A stretch of 9,838 nt of DNA, taken from the NCBI GenBank assembly GCA_030150585.1, contig JASLFM010000405.1:1-9838 (forward strand). The letters run 5' to 3'. The DNA is from Acidovorax sp. (GTDB taxonomy: Bacteria > Pseudomonadota > Gammaproteobacteria > Burkholderiales > Burkholderiaceae_C). Positions 1 to 7,015 of this stretch are shown one piece after another; position 1 is the first letter of the stretch; the number at the start of each line of letters is the position of its first letter. The notes under the pieces were generated by a model. It was not told where the DNA came from. It was given only the letters and a program-made list of their open reading frames with translations, and searched no databases. A program made the translations under genes and the position numbers.

Positions 1-513
<513 letters not shown>

Positions 514-515
514 AT

Positions 516-1508
516 TCAGGCGTCCTCAAGCCTGCGCAGCGCGGCGTGCAGCAGCCGGGCCATGGCATCGGGGGCGTCGCAGGCGATGGCCTGGCGCGCG
601 GGCATGGAGCGCAGCCAGGTGATCTGCCGCTTGGCAAGCTGGCGCGTGGCCGCGATGCCGCGCTCGCGCAGGCCTTCCATGTCTGGCGCAGCGCCCGTGG
701 CCTTTTGCGCATCGAGCACCTCCCAGGCCTGGCGGTAGCCCACGCAACGCATCGAGGGCAGGTCGGGGTGCAGGTCGCCGCGCGCGCGCAGGGCGCGTAC
801 CTCGTCCACGAACCCGGCAGCGAGCATGGCGTCGAAGCGCTGGGCAATGCGCGTGTGCAGCCAGCCGCGATCGGCAGGTTCCAGCGAAAAAAAGGCTCCA
901 GCGCTCACCACACCAGCGCTGGCAGCTCTCATTTTTGTAGTGTGAAAGCTCGACAGCGGCTGGCCCGATACCTCCCAGACCTCGAGCGCGCGCTGGATGC
1001 GCTGGCTGTCGCCGGGCGCCAGGCGCGCGGCCGTGGCCGGGTCCACGCGCGCGAGTTCGGCATGTAGCGCGGGCCAGCCCTGCGCGGCGGCGCGCGCCTC
1101 GATGGCGTCGCGCACGCCGGGGTGGGCGGGCGGCATGTCGTCGATGCCGCCCTCCAGGGCTTTGAAGTACAGCATGGTGCCGCCCACGAGCAGCGGCAGG
1201 GCGCCGCGCGCGCGGATCTCGGCCACGAGGCGCGTGGTGTCCTGCACGAACTCGGCGGCACTGTAGGCTTGCAGCGGGTCGCGGATGTCGATGAGGTGGT
1301 GTGGCACGGCGGCGCGCTCCTCGGCCGTGGGCTTGGCCGTGCCGATGTCCATGCCGCGGTAGACCAAGGCCGAGTCCACGCTCACGATCTCCGTGCGCAG
1401 GCCCTGCCGGGCGAGCACGGCGGCCAGGGCCAGCGCGCCCGCCGTCTTGCCCGAAGCCGTGGGGCCAGCGATGGCGATGCAGGGCAGGGAGCGTGCGGCG
1501 GCGGTCAT
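516..1508 (-). CDS. miaA: tRNA dimethylallyltransferase MiaA
   Basis: Transfers a dimethylallyl group to N6 of adenosine 37 in tRNAs that read codons beginning with U, the first step of ms2i6A formation; cytoplasmic. The protein has 330 residues, slightly longer than E. coli MiaA (316). Visible motifs are the P-loop GPTASGKT (15-22), VDSALVYRGMDIGTAKP (44-60), LLVGGTMLYFKAL (106-118, containing the conserved Thr111), DSQRIQRALEVW (167-178), MRCVGYRQAWEVL and the C-terminal TRQLAKRQITWLR segment. The start at 1508 is set by a GGAGG (1515-1519, complement) 6 nt upstream. Its ATG overlaps the TGA of the preceding MFS remnant (ATGA), and its stop is 2 bp before the ABC ATPase start. Residues about 192-207 are encoded by a palindromic repeat that replaces the poorly conserved loop before the SLEPADRGWLHTRI segment. 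The frame is intact, so the enzyme is probably functional. Confidence 0.97.
   Translation of the reverse strand: MTAAARSLPCIAIAGPTASGKTAGALALAAVLARQGLRTEIVSVDSALVYRGMDIGTAKPTAEERAAVPHHLIDIRDPLQAYSAAEFVQDTTRLVAEIRARGALPLLVGGTMLYFKALEGGIDDMPPAHPGVRDAIEARAAAQGWPALHAELARVDPATAARLAPGDSQRIQRALEVWEVSGQPLSSFHTTKMRAASAGVVSAGAFFSLEPADRGWLHTRIAQRFDAMLAAGFVDEVRALRARGDLHPDLPSMRCVGYRQAWEVLDAQKATGAAPDMEGLRERGIAATRQLAKRQITWLRSMPARQAIACDAPDAMARLLHAALRRLEDA
887..940. repeat. Palindromic short repeat embedded in miaA
   Basis: CCAGCGCT (898-905) and AGCGCTGG (915-922) form a perfect 8-bp inverted repeat around a 9-nt loop. It is flanked by GGCT plus a run of seven A on one side (887-897) and GGCAGCTCTCATTTTTGTAG on the other (921-940). 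On the miaA coding strand this layout (AT-rich arm, AGCTGCCAGCGCT, variable loop, AGCGCTGGAGCC, T-run) resembles a short dispersed element that I recall from many Comamonadaceae genomes; that recollection cannot be checked here. It is in frame and codes for residues about 192-207 of MiaA, rich in Ala, Ser and Gly. No second copy was found in this window. The exact element borders are estimated. Confidence 0.65.
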
Positions 1509-1738
1509 GCGCTGCCTCCATGGCGGCGCGCCAGCGCCAGCAGCAGGGCTGTGAGCATGAGCTGCGCCTGCGGCATGGACGCGCCGAGGTGCTGCTGCAG
1601 GGCCGGCAGCGCGAGCAGGTACAGGTCGGTCGTGATGGGCTGCAGCCCCAGCATTAGCACGAGCAGCGCGAGCAGCACGACGGCCAGCGCAGGCGCCATG
1701 GCTGGCCCGGCGCGCACGGAGGAGGAAGGCACGGACAT
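1505..1738 (-). pseudogene. N-terminal remnant of a Bcr/CflA-type MFS drug transporter
   Basis: A 77-codon frame. Residues 15-32 form a hydrophobic helix (PALAVVLLALLVLMLGL), followed by QPITTDLYLLALPAL (33-47) and LGASMPQAQLMLTALLLA (51-68). These match the first helix, first periplasmic loop and start of the second helix of Bcr/CflA major-facilitator exporters, which normally have about 400 residues and 12 helices. After residue 68 the frame runs into ARRHGGSA and stops. The tail is basic like a transporter C-terminus, so an in-frame internal deletion that fused the N-terminus to the last codons is the simplest reading. The stop TGA overlaps the miaA start (ATGA, 1505-1508), an arrangement that would predate the deletion. 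No good ribosome binding site is seen before the ATG at 1738. It could still be translated as a small membrane peptide or act as a coupled leader for miaA. Confidence 0.75.
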
Positions 1739-1951
1739 ATAGGCGTGCGAGGGTAGCAGAGATGGCCGCGCGAGCGCCTTGGTGCGTGGTTGCGTGGGGA
1801 TGCGCGGGAGTGTGTGCGGCCCGCGCAGCGAGCGTCTCGCATGCGACAGGCCGGGGCCGGGGCGGAGCGGCACCATGCGGCGGCGAGCTGGCCAGGGCGG
1901 GTTGCCTCGCCCTGTGCGGACGACGAGAACCACCATTCCAAGGAGACGCAT
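1739..1951. promoter_or_regulatory. Divergent intergenic region with two inverted repeats
   Basis: 213 bp between the minus-strand MFS remnant/miaA cluster and the plus-strand NylB-like gene; it must carry promoters for both directions, but no convincing -35/-10 pair was found in this very GC-rich stretch. It holds a perfect 8-bp inverted repeat, TGCGCGGG (1801-1808) and CCCGCGCA (1820-1827) with an 11-nt spacer, and ten bases further on the palindrome TCGCATGCGA (1837-1846). Either could be an operator or a hairpin in the leader of the plus-strand gene. Frames running through the region look like non-coding GC-rich read-through. Confidence 0.35.
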
Positions 1952-1954
1952 GTG
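1941..1954 (+). promoter_or_regulatory. Ribosome binding site deciding a GTG start, with an overlapping ATG-TGA start-stop
   Basis: AGGAGA (1941-1946) is followed 5 nt later by GTG (1952-1954), which opens the signal-peptide-bearing reading frame. One base pair register away, ATG (1950-1952) overlaps that GTG and is followed directly by a TGA stop (1953-1955). The strong ribosome binding site therefore serves both a one-codon start-stop and the real GTG start, and this decides the start used for the NylB-like gene. Confidence 0.7.
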
Positions 1955-3262
1955 ACCTTTTTCTCCACCCTGCGCGGCCCGGCGGCGGCGCTGGCACTGG
2001 CGCTGGCCGGCACGGCCTGGGCCCAGCCCCAGGCGCCCGTGCTGCCCTCTCCGGCCAGCGTGTCGCTGGATGCGCTGAGCTACATGAAGGACTTTCCACC
2101 CGAAGGCGCGCAGCGCGTGGACCGGGGCAATTCCTACCAGTACCCCCAGATGCGCTGGGCGCTGCAGCACCTGCGCGAGCTGCAGCCCACGCGCAACATC
2201 CGTCGCGGCACGGGCCCCGCATCTCCTCTCGTGGCTGATCCGCGCCCACTCGGCGGCCTGGCCTTCGAGGACGACAAGGGCCAGCCGATCACGGTAGACC
2301 AGTGGCTGGAGCGCACCTACACCGACGCCATCGTCGTGTTGCACCGGGGGCGTGTGGTGTACGAGCGCTATGACAACCAAATGCGGCCTTGGACCCCGCA
2401 CCTGCTTTTCTCGGTCACCAAGTCCTTCACCGGGCTGATGGCCGCACAGCTCGTGCACGACGGCACGATCGACGACCAGGCCCTGGTCACGAAGTACGTG
2501 CCCGAGCTGGCGGGCAGCGCCTGGGGCGACATGAAGGTGCGCGAGGTGATGGACATGACGGGGGCCGTGCGCTTCCGCGAGGTCTACACCGACCCCACGG
2601 CCGAGATCTTCGGCTACAGCTGGGCCAGCGGCATCCTGCCGCGCCCGCCGGGCTACCAGGGGCCGGCCACGATCTACGACTTTCTCAAAACGCTGAAAAA
2701 GGAGGGCCAGCACGGCGAGGGCTTCGTCTACCGCACGGTGCACTCTGAAGTGCTGGGCTGGATCGTCTCGCGCGCCACGGGCCGGCACTGGGCCGATCTC
2801 ATGAGCGAGGGCCTTTGGCAGAAGCTCGGCATGGAAGAGGATGCCCACGTGATGGTGGACAGCGTGGGCACGCCGCTGCAGGGCGCGGGCCTGAACGCCA
2901 CGGCGCGCGACCTGGCCCGCGTGGGCGAGATGCTGCGCCTGGGCGGTACCTACAACGGGCAGAAGGTCTTCGACCGCGCGGTAATCGAGGACACGGTGCG
3001 CGGCGGCGACCGCGAGAAATTCAAGTTCCAGGGCTTGCAGGCGGCACGCCCCGGCTATAGCTACCGCAACCAGTGGTGGGTGCTGCACAACGCCGACGGG
3101 GCCTGGGAGGCTTCGGGCATCCATGGGCAGATGCTGCATATCAATCCCCAGGCCGAGATGGTGGTGGTCAAGCTCTCGTCCCACCCGGTGGCGAGCGCGG
3201 CATTCACGCATGCGCTCACGCTCAAGGCCTGGGCCGCGCTGGCGCAGGCCATGCAGCGCTAG
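1952..3262 (+). CDS. Exported serine hydrolase, NylB (6-aminohexanoate-dimer hydrolase)/class C beta-lactamase fold
   Basis: A 436-residue serine hydrolase of the beta-lactamase/DD-peptidase superfamily, closest in remembered sequence pattern to NylB-type nylon-oligomer hydrolases. Residues 1-24 look like a Sec signal peptide (hydrophobic 10-22, AWA before Gln25), so it should act in the periplasm. The catalytic SxxK is SVTK (Ser154, Lys157). Tyr260 in FVYRT fits the general-base tyrosine (Tyr215 of NylB). Tyr212 in VYTDP aligns with the NylB YVDP loop, and GIHGQ (389-393) stands at the KTG-like position. Long blocks such as KYVPELAGS, TARDLARVGEML and VVVKLSS are NylB-like. The start is the GTG at 1952, with AGGAGA at 1941-1946; the ATG at 1950 is followed at once by TGA and the longer upstream frame lacks a signal peptide. 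The natural substrate (amide, ester or peptide) is unknown. It is the only plus-strand gene here and ends 7 bp from the convergent hydrolase. Confidence 0.9.
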   Translation: MTFFSTLRGPAAALALALAGTAWAQPQAPVLPSPASVSLDALSYMKDFPPEGAQRVDRGNSYQYPQMRWALQHLRELQPTRNIRRGTGPASPLVADPRPLGGLAFEDDKGQPITVDQWLERTYTDAIVVLHRGRVVYERYDNQMRPWTPHLLFSVTKSFTGLMAAQLVHDGTIDDQALVTKYVPELAGSAWGDMKVREVMDMTGAVRFREVYTDPTAEIFGYSWASGILPRPPGYQGPATIYDFLKTLKKEGQHGEGFVYRTVHSEVLGWIVSRATGRHWADLMSEGLWQKLGMEEDAHVMVDSVGTPLQGAGLNATARDLARVGEMLRLGGTYNGQKVFDRAVIEDTVRGGDREKFKFQGLQAARPGYSYRNQWWVLHNADGAWEASGIHGQMLHINPQAEMVVVKLSSHPVASAAFTHALTLKAWAALAQAMQR

Positions 3263-3269
3263 GCTGGGT

Positions 3270-4109
3270 TCAGCGCAACTGGAACAGGGCCGCCACGGCT
3301 TCGCGGTACTGCGGCAGGCCCACGGCGTTCGTGTCGTGGTGCGTGCCGCCCTCGACGAGCACGAAGCGTTTGGGCTCCTGCGCGGCCTCGTAGAGCTGGC
3401 GGCCCAAGGCGTGCGGAATGAGCCGGTCTGCGCTGCCATGCACCACGAGCAGCGGCGAGCCGATCTGGCCCACCTTGCGTACCGACTCGAAGCGCTGCGT
3501 GATGAGGCCCGACACGGGCAGCCAGCCCCATTTGAAGGTGCCCACCACATCGGGGATGCTCGTGAACGTCCCCTCGACGATGGTGCCGGCCTCGTCGTCG
3601 ACCTCGCGCGCGAGGCCGATCGCGATCGCGCCGCCGAGCGAGTGGCCGAAGATGTAGCGGGGCCGGCCGGGTTGGTGGGCCGCGATCCAGTCCCACGCGG
3701 CGCGGGCGTCTTCGGCAGCCGTGGTTTCGGATGGCAGGCCCGGGCTGCTCTTGCCGAAGCCCCGGTAGTCCACGGCCAGGACCGAAAAGCCCAGCGACTG
3801 CATGCGGCGCATCCGGTTGGAAGAGCCCGAGACGTTCCAGCGTGCGCCGTGCAGGTACAGCAGCACGGGTGCGTCGGCCCGCTCGGCGGGCAGCCAAAGG
3901 CCGTGCAGGCGCGCGGGCTGGCCGGTTTCACGCGAGTCGAACGCGATCCATACGTCCTGCATGCCCTCCGTGGAGGCGGCGCCGCCCCATGCGCGGTCGC
4001 TGGGCTGGAAGATCCACTCGCGCTGCTTGGCGTCCAGCGTGGCGCAGCCCGCCGTGAAGGCGAGCGCCAGGGCGGCGAGGGCGGGAACGTACCTGCGGCG
4101 CGAACTCAT
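3270..4109 (-). CDS. Alpha/beta hydrolase lipoprotein (YfhR/Bem46-like)
   Basis: A 279-residue alpha/beta-hydrolase-fold enzyme. The N-terminus has arginines at 4-6, a hydrophobic stretch (8-20) and a lipobox-like FTAGC with Cys22, so it is probably a lipid-anchored envelope protein. The oxyanion-hole motif HGAR is at 87-90, DYRGFGKSS at 114-122, the nucleophile elbow GHSLGG has Ser157, the acid is likely Asp228 (HGSADRLIP) and the histidine His257 or His258 (GGTHHDT). These are typical of the S9-like/Bem46 serine hydrolases whose substrates are mostly unknown. The ATG at 4109 was chosen because it gives the signal sequence; an ATG at 4172 lies inside the gdhA terminator. No clear ribosome binding site precedes 4109. 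It is separated from gdhA by that terminator, so it probably has its own promoter, and it converges on the exported NylB-like hydrolase. Confidence 0.88.
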   Translation of the reverse strand: MSSRRRYVPALAALALAFTAGCATLDAKQREWIFQPSDRAWGGAASTEGMQDVWIAFDSRETGQPARLHGLWLPAERADAPVLLYLHGARWNVSGSSNRMRRMQSLGFSVLAVDYRGFGKSSPGLPSETTAAEDARAAWDWIAAHQPGRPRYIFGHSLGGAIAIGLAREVDDEAGTIVEGTFTSIPDVVGTFKWGWLPVSGLITQRFESVRKVGQIGSPLLVVHGSADRLIPHALGRQLYEAAQEPKRFVLVEGGTHHDTNAVGLPQYREAVAALFQLR

Positions 4110-4144
4110 AGGGAACAGAGAGTATGCCGGCAGGCGAAAGTTCG

Positions 4145-4166
4145 CAGCCCCATGTGCTTGGGGCTG
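4145..4166. repeat. Hairpin upstream of the alpha/beta hydrolase
   Basis: CAGCCCC (4145-4151) and GGGGCTG (4160-4166) form a perfect 7-bp stem with an 8-nt loop, between the gdhA terminator and the hydrolase start. There is no T-run, so it is not a second intrinsic terminator. It could be an operator dyad or a structure in the hydrolase leader, or chance in GC-rich DNA. Confidence 0.35.
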
Positions 4167-4173
4167 GTACATG

Positions 4174-4200
4174 AAAAAAGGGCCTTGCGGCCCTCTTTTT
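4174..4200 (-). terminator. Intrinsic terminator of gdhA (symmetrical)
   Basis: AGGGCC (4179-4184), loop TTGC, GGCCCT (4189-4194) gives a perfect 6-bp GC-rich stem. On the minus strand it is followed by six T (complement of 4174-4179), the right layout about 20 bp after the gdhA stop. On the other side AAAAAG flanks the stem, so it is also a reasonable terminator for plus-strand transcripts, such as read-through from the NylB-like gene. Confidence 0.9.
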
Positions 4201-4220
4201 GTTCTGGCGTTGGAGTCGCC

Positions 4221-5564
4221 TCAGACCACGCCCTGCGCGATCATCGCGTCGGCCACCTTCACGAAGCCGGCCACGTTGGCACCGTCCACATAGCTCACGC
4301 TGCCGTCGGCGCGCTTGCCGTATTGCAGGCAGGCTGCGTGGATGCCCTTCATGATCTGCAGCAGGCGGGCGTCCACTTCCTCGCGGGGCCACGACAGGCG
4401 CGCTGCGTTTTGGCTCATTTCCAGGCCCGAGGTGGCCACGCCGCCGGCGTTGCTGGCCTTGCCGGGGGCGTAGAGCACGCCAGCGGCCTCGAAGGCCTTG
4501 GCGGCGTCGATGGTCGAGGGCATGTTGGCGCCTTCGGCCACGCAGACCACGCCGTTCTTGATGAGCGTGGCGGCATCCTTCGCGTCCAGCTCGTTCTGCG
4601 TGGCGCAGGGCAGGGCGACTTGAACCGGCACGTGCCAGGGCGTCTTGCCCGCTTCGAACTTGGCGCCCGTGCGCGCGGCGTAGTCGCTCACGCGGCCGTA
4701 GTGGTGGTTCTTCACGTCCATGAGGATGGCCAGCTTCTCGGCGGTGAAGCCGTCCTCGTCGATGACGGTGCCGCTGGAGTCGGACACGGTGACCACCTTG
4801 GCGCCCAGTTCCATGGCCTTCTCGACCGCGTACTGCGCCACGTTGCCCGAGCCCGAGACGGACACGCGCAGGCCGTCGAACGATTGGCCGCGGGTCTTGA
4901 GCATTTCGTCGGCGAAGTACACGGTGCCGTAACCCGTGGCCTCGGGACGGATCAGCGAGCCGCCGAAGGACAGGCCCTTGCCAGTGAACACGCAGTCGGC
5001 GCGGTTGGTCAGCTTTTTGACCATGCCCGCGATGTAGCCCACCTCGCGGCCGCCCACGCCGATGTCGCCCGCGGGCACGTCGGTGTCGGCGCCCACATGG
5101 CGGAACAGCTCGGTGGCGAACGCCTGGCAGAAGCGCATGACTTCAGCGGGGCTCTTGCCCTTGGGGTCGAAGTCCGAGCCGCCCTTGCCGCCGCCCATGG
5201 GCAGCGTGGTCAGCGCGTTCTTGAAGGTCTGCTCGAACGCCAGAAACTTGAGCACCGACAGATTCACCGAGGGGTGGAAGCGCAGGCCGCCCTTGTACGG
5301 ACCGATGGCCATGCTGTGCTGGATGCGGTAGCCGCGGTTGACTTGCACGGTGCCGTGGTCGTCCAGCCACGACACGCGGAACATCACGATGCGCTCAGGC
5401 TCCACCAGGCGCTCCAGCAGACCGTGTTCGGCGTACTTGGGGTGTTTTTCGATGAAGGGCCACAGGCTTTCCATGACCTCGGTCACGGCTTGCAGGAACT
5501 CGGGCTGGCCGGGGTTGCGCTGGGCAACTTGTTCAAGGAATTGGCCTACGGACGCGTACTTCAT
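4221..5564 (-). CDS. gdhA: NADP-type glutamate dehydrogenase (EC 1.4.1.4)
   Basis: Catalyses reductive amination of 2-oxoglutarate with ammonium to glutamate, the high-ammonium assimilation route; cytoplasmic, hexameric in this family. It has 447 residues, the same length as E. coli GdhA, and is collinear with it. The dimerisation/substrate domain includes GPYKGGLRFHPSVN (88-101) and PMGGGKGGSDFDP (122-134), with the catalytic Lys127 (Lys128 in E. coli). The conserved DVPAGDIGVGGREVG segment is at 162-176, the Rossmann motif GSGNVAQ at 238-244, and SDSSG (261-265) as in NADP-using enzymes. The start at 5564 gives the family length; an in-frame ATG at 5603 would add 13 residues. Neither start has a good Shine-Dalgarno sequence. 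A 176-bp leader separates it from the efflux operon upstream, and a strong terminator follows, so it is likely a single-gene unit. Confidence 0.97.
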   Translation of the reverse strand: MKYASVGQFLEQVAQRNPGQPEFLQAVTEVMESLWPFIEKHPKYAEHGLLERLVEPERIVMFRVSWLDDHGTVQVNRGYRIQHSMAIGPYKGGLRFHPSVNLSVLKFLAFEQTFKNALTTLPMGGGKGGSDFDPKGKSPAEVMRFCQAFATELFRHVGADTDVPAGDIGVGGREVGYIAGMVKKLTNRADCVFTGKGLSFGGSLIRPEATGYGTVYFADEMLKTRGQSFDGLRVSVSGSGNVAQYAVEKAMELGAKVVTVSDSSGTVIDEDGFTAEKLAILMDVKNHHYGRVSDYAARTGAKFEAGKTPWHVPVQVALPCATQNELDAKDAATLIKNGVVCVAEGANMPSTIDAAKAFEAAGVLYAPGKASNAGGVATSGLEMSQNAARLSWPREEVDARLLQIMKGIHAACLQYGKRADGSVSYVDGANVAGFVKVADAMIAQGVV

Positions 5565-5740
5565 AAAGGGGGCTTTCTGTGACAAAAAATCGCATTGCGG
5601 CATCGCAGCGCGGAATTATGTCGAAAAGTTATGCCCTCATGCATGGGTAGCGCACTAAATGGGGGAAAACTGCGGTGTGTTTGCCACTATTTGGTGCTTC
5701 ATGTGCGTAAATGGGGCGTTGAGCAGGACGCGGCAGGTGT
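5565..5740 (-). promoter_or_regulatory. gdhA upstream region with candidate promoter
   Basis: 176 bp without a gene between the TolC-type gene and gdhA, visibly richer in A and T than its surroundings. On the minus strand CATAAT (5615-5620) is a fair -10 box, but the hexamer 17 bp upstream (TGCATG, 5638-5643) is a poor -35, which suggests an activator or another sigma factor. A dyad-like element, TGCCAC-TATT-TGGTGC (5682-5697), loosely recalls the NtrC half-site TGGTGC. No terminator for the efflux operon was found here, so read-through into gdhA is possible. Confidence 0.35.
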
Positions 5741-7015
5741 TCAATGCCCTGGAGGCGCCCAGAGACGGTGCGCATCCAGCCACAACCGGGCCCGCGCCTG
5801 CATGGCATCGAGTGCGGCCGTGTCGGCCACCAGCCGCGCTTCGAGTGCGCCGCGCTGCGCCAGCAGCAGGTCGGCCAGAGGGCTTTCGCCCAGCGCGTAG
5901 GCACGCTCCTGCAGGCGGGCGCTTTTTTCCAGCTGTTCCAGCGCGCGGCGCTGCTGCGCGAGCGTGGCCTGGGCCTGCTCGGCTTCGCTGGCGGTGCGCC
6001 AGGCATCGGCCTCCACGCGCTGGCGCGTCTGGGCAAACTCCTGCTCGGCGATCTCGGCCTGGGCCAGCGCGGCCTGGGCATCGGCTGCACGGCCCGCGCC
6101 GCCCAGGGGCAGGGACAGGTACACGCCCAGCACGCGCTCCTGGCCTCCGCGCTCGCGTGTGGCGCGCACGCCCACGGTGGGGTCGGGCTTGCGTTCGAGC
6201 CCCACGCGCTGCGCCTGCAGCCGGGCTTGTTCGGCGCGCGCCTGGGCGCGTTCGATCTCGTGGTTGTCGTCCAGGATGCGCTCCACCCAGGCTGCCAAGT
6301 GGGGGCTGTCGGGCTCGGTGCCCGCGTCAGCCCATGCTTGCGGGGGCGCTTGCGGCAACAGCAGGGCCGGGTCCGGCAGGCCCGGATAGCGCCGCAGCAG
6401 GCTGTGGCGCCGCAGCTCGGCCTGGGCGCGGGCGCGCATGGCCTGGGCTTGTACGCGGGCGCGCTCTGCGTTGGCGGCCAGCAGTTCGAGCGTGGCGGCT
6501 TCGCCGGTTTCCACGCGGCGTTGCACCACCGCGAGCTGCCGGGCCATGAGCGCGTCTTGCGCTTCGAGCAACTGGGCGCCGCGCGTGTCCCGCAGCACGT
6601 CGAACCAGTCGGCCAGCAGGCTGCGCGCGGCTTCATGCCAGGCGTCGGCGTGGCCGAGCTGGCCGAGTTGCTCCTCCACGGTGCCCAGTAGCCGGTCGGC
6701 GGCCACCTTCGCGGGCCAGCGCACGCCGGTTTCGAGGCCGATTTCGGCCTCGGTGAAGCGGGGCCCGGCGCGTTCGCTGCGCCGGTCGGCGCCGGCCTTG
6801 GCCACCCAGTCGTGCGGGCCGGCCTGCAGGCGCTGGCTGCGTGCCTGGGCCAGCGGAATGCCTGCGGCGGCAGCGCGCACCTGGGGCAATTGGCCCAGCA
6901 CCTGCTGCACCGTTTCGGCGGGGGGCAGCAGCGGCAGGGAGGGCTGCGCCTGCACGGCGCTTGCCATGCAGGCGGCCGAAGCGAGGGCGGCGATCCACGA
7001 AGTCGTGTGTTTCAT
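5741..7015 (-). CDS. TolC-family outer-membrane efflux protein (CzcC-like)
   Basis: Outer-membrane channel component of the tripartite RND pump encoded upstream. The protein has 424 residues, the usual size of CzcC-type factors. Residues 1-23 are a probable Sec signal peptide (AVQA before Gln24). The rest is Ala/Gln/Glu/Arg-rich and heptad-like, with two long helical hairpin regions (about 100-230 and 260-420) and the internal duplication expected of TolC proteins. The segments TGEAATLELLAANAERA and LGESPLADLLLAQRGALEA are the two equivalent helix-turn sites, and VLGVYLSLPLGG is a beta-barrel strand. The ATG at 7015 overlaps the TGA of the DUF3240 gene (ATGA); GGGAG (7022-7026, complement) lies 6 nt upstream. 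Metal-type efflux is inferred from the RND partner, not from this gene. Confidence 0.92.
   Translation of the reverse strand: MKHTTSWIAALASAACMASAVQAQPSLPLLPPAETVQQVLGQLPQVRAAAAGIPLAQARSQRLQAGPHDWVAKAGADRRSERAGPRFTEAEIGLETGVRWPAKVAADRLLGTVEEQLGQLGHADAWHEAARSLLADWFDVLRDTRGAQLLEAQDALMARQLAVVQRRVETGEAATLELLAANAERARVQAQAMRARAQAELRRHSLLRRYPGLPDPALLLPQAPPQAWADAGTEPDSPHLAAWVERILDDNHEIERAQARAEQARLQAQRVGLERKPDPTVGVRATRERGGQERVLGVYLSLPLGGAGRAADAQAALAQAEIAEQEFAQTRQRVEADAWRTASEAEQAQATLAQQRRALEQLEKSARLQERAYALGESPLADLLLAQRGALEARLVADTAALDAMQARARLWLDAHRLWAPPGH

Noticed and set aside
1790..1951. 54-codon N-terminal extension of the NylB-like gene from an ATG at 1790
   Set aside because: The extension is GC-rich and basic, has no signal sequence, and would bury the good signal peptide that follows an AGGAGA site at the GTG 1952.
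1509..2249. Long upstream extension of the miaA frame
   Set aside because: The extended part is low-complexity Ala/Arg/Pro sequence antisense to the NylB-like gene; GGAGG and the P-loop position support the start at 1508.
4110..4172. ATG at 4172 as start of the alpha/beta hydrolase
   Set aside because: It abuts the gdhA terminator hairpin and puts 21 residues ahead of a good lipoprotein signal.
3123..5582. Very long plus-strand open frame antisense to the hydrolase and gdhA
   Set aside because: Its product is His/Ala/Val/Leu-rich shadow sequence typical of GC-rich antisense frames, and the minus strand carries two well-recognised genes with intact motifs.
5565..5603. ATG at 5603 as gdhA start (13 extra residues)
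   Set aside because: The start at 5564 gives exactly the family length and a family-like N-terminus; the extra residues match nothing in the family and their ATG is no better placed.
6973..6984. Lipoprotein-type cysteine (Cys16) in the TolC-type signal peptide
   Set aside because: The residue at -3 is Ser instead of Leu/Val/Ile, and a normal signal-peptidase I site (AVQA before Gln24) follows.
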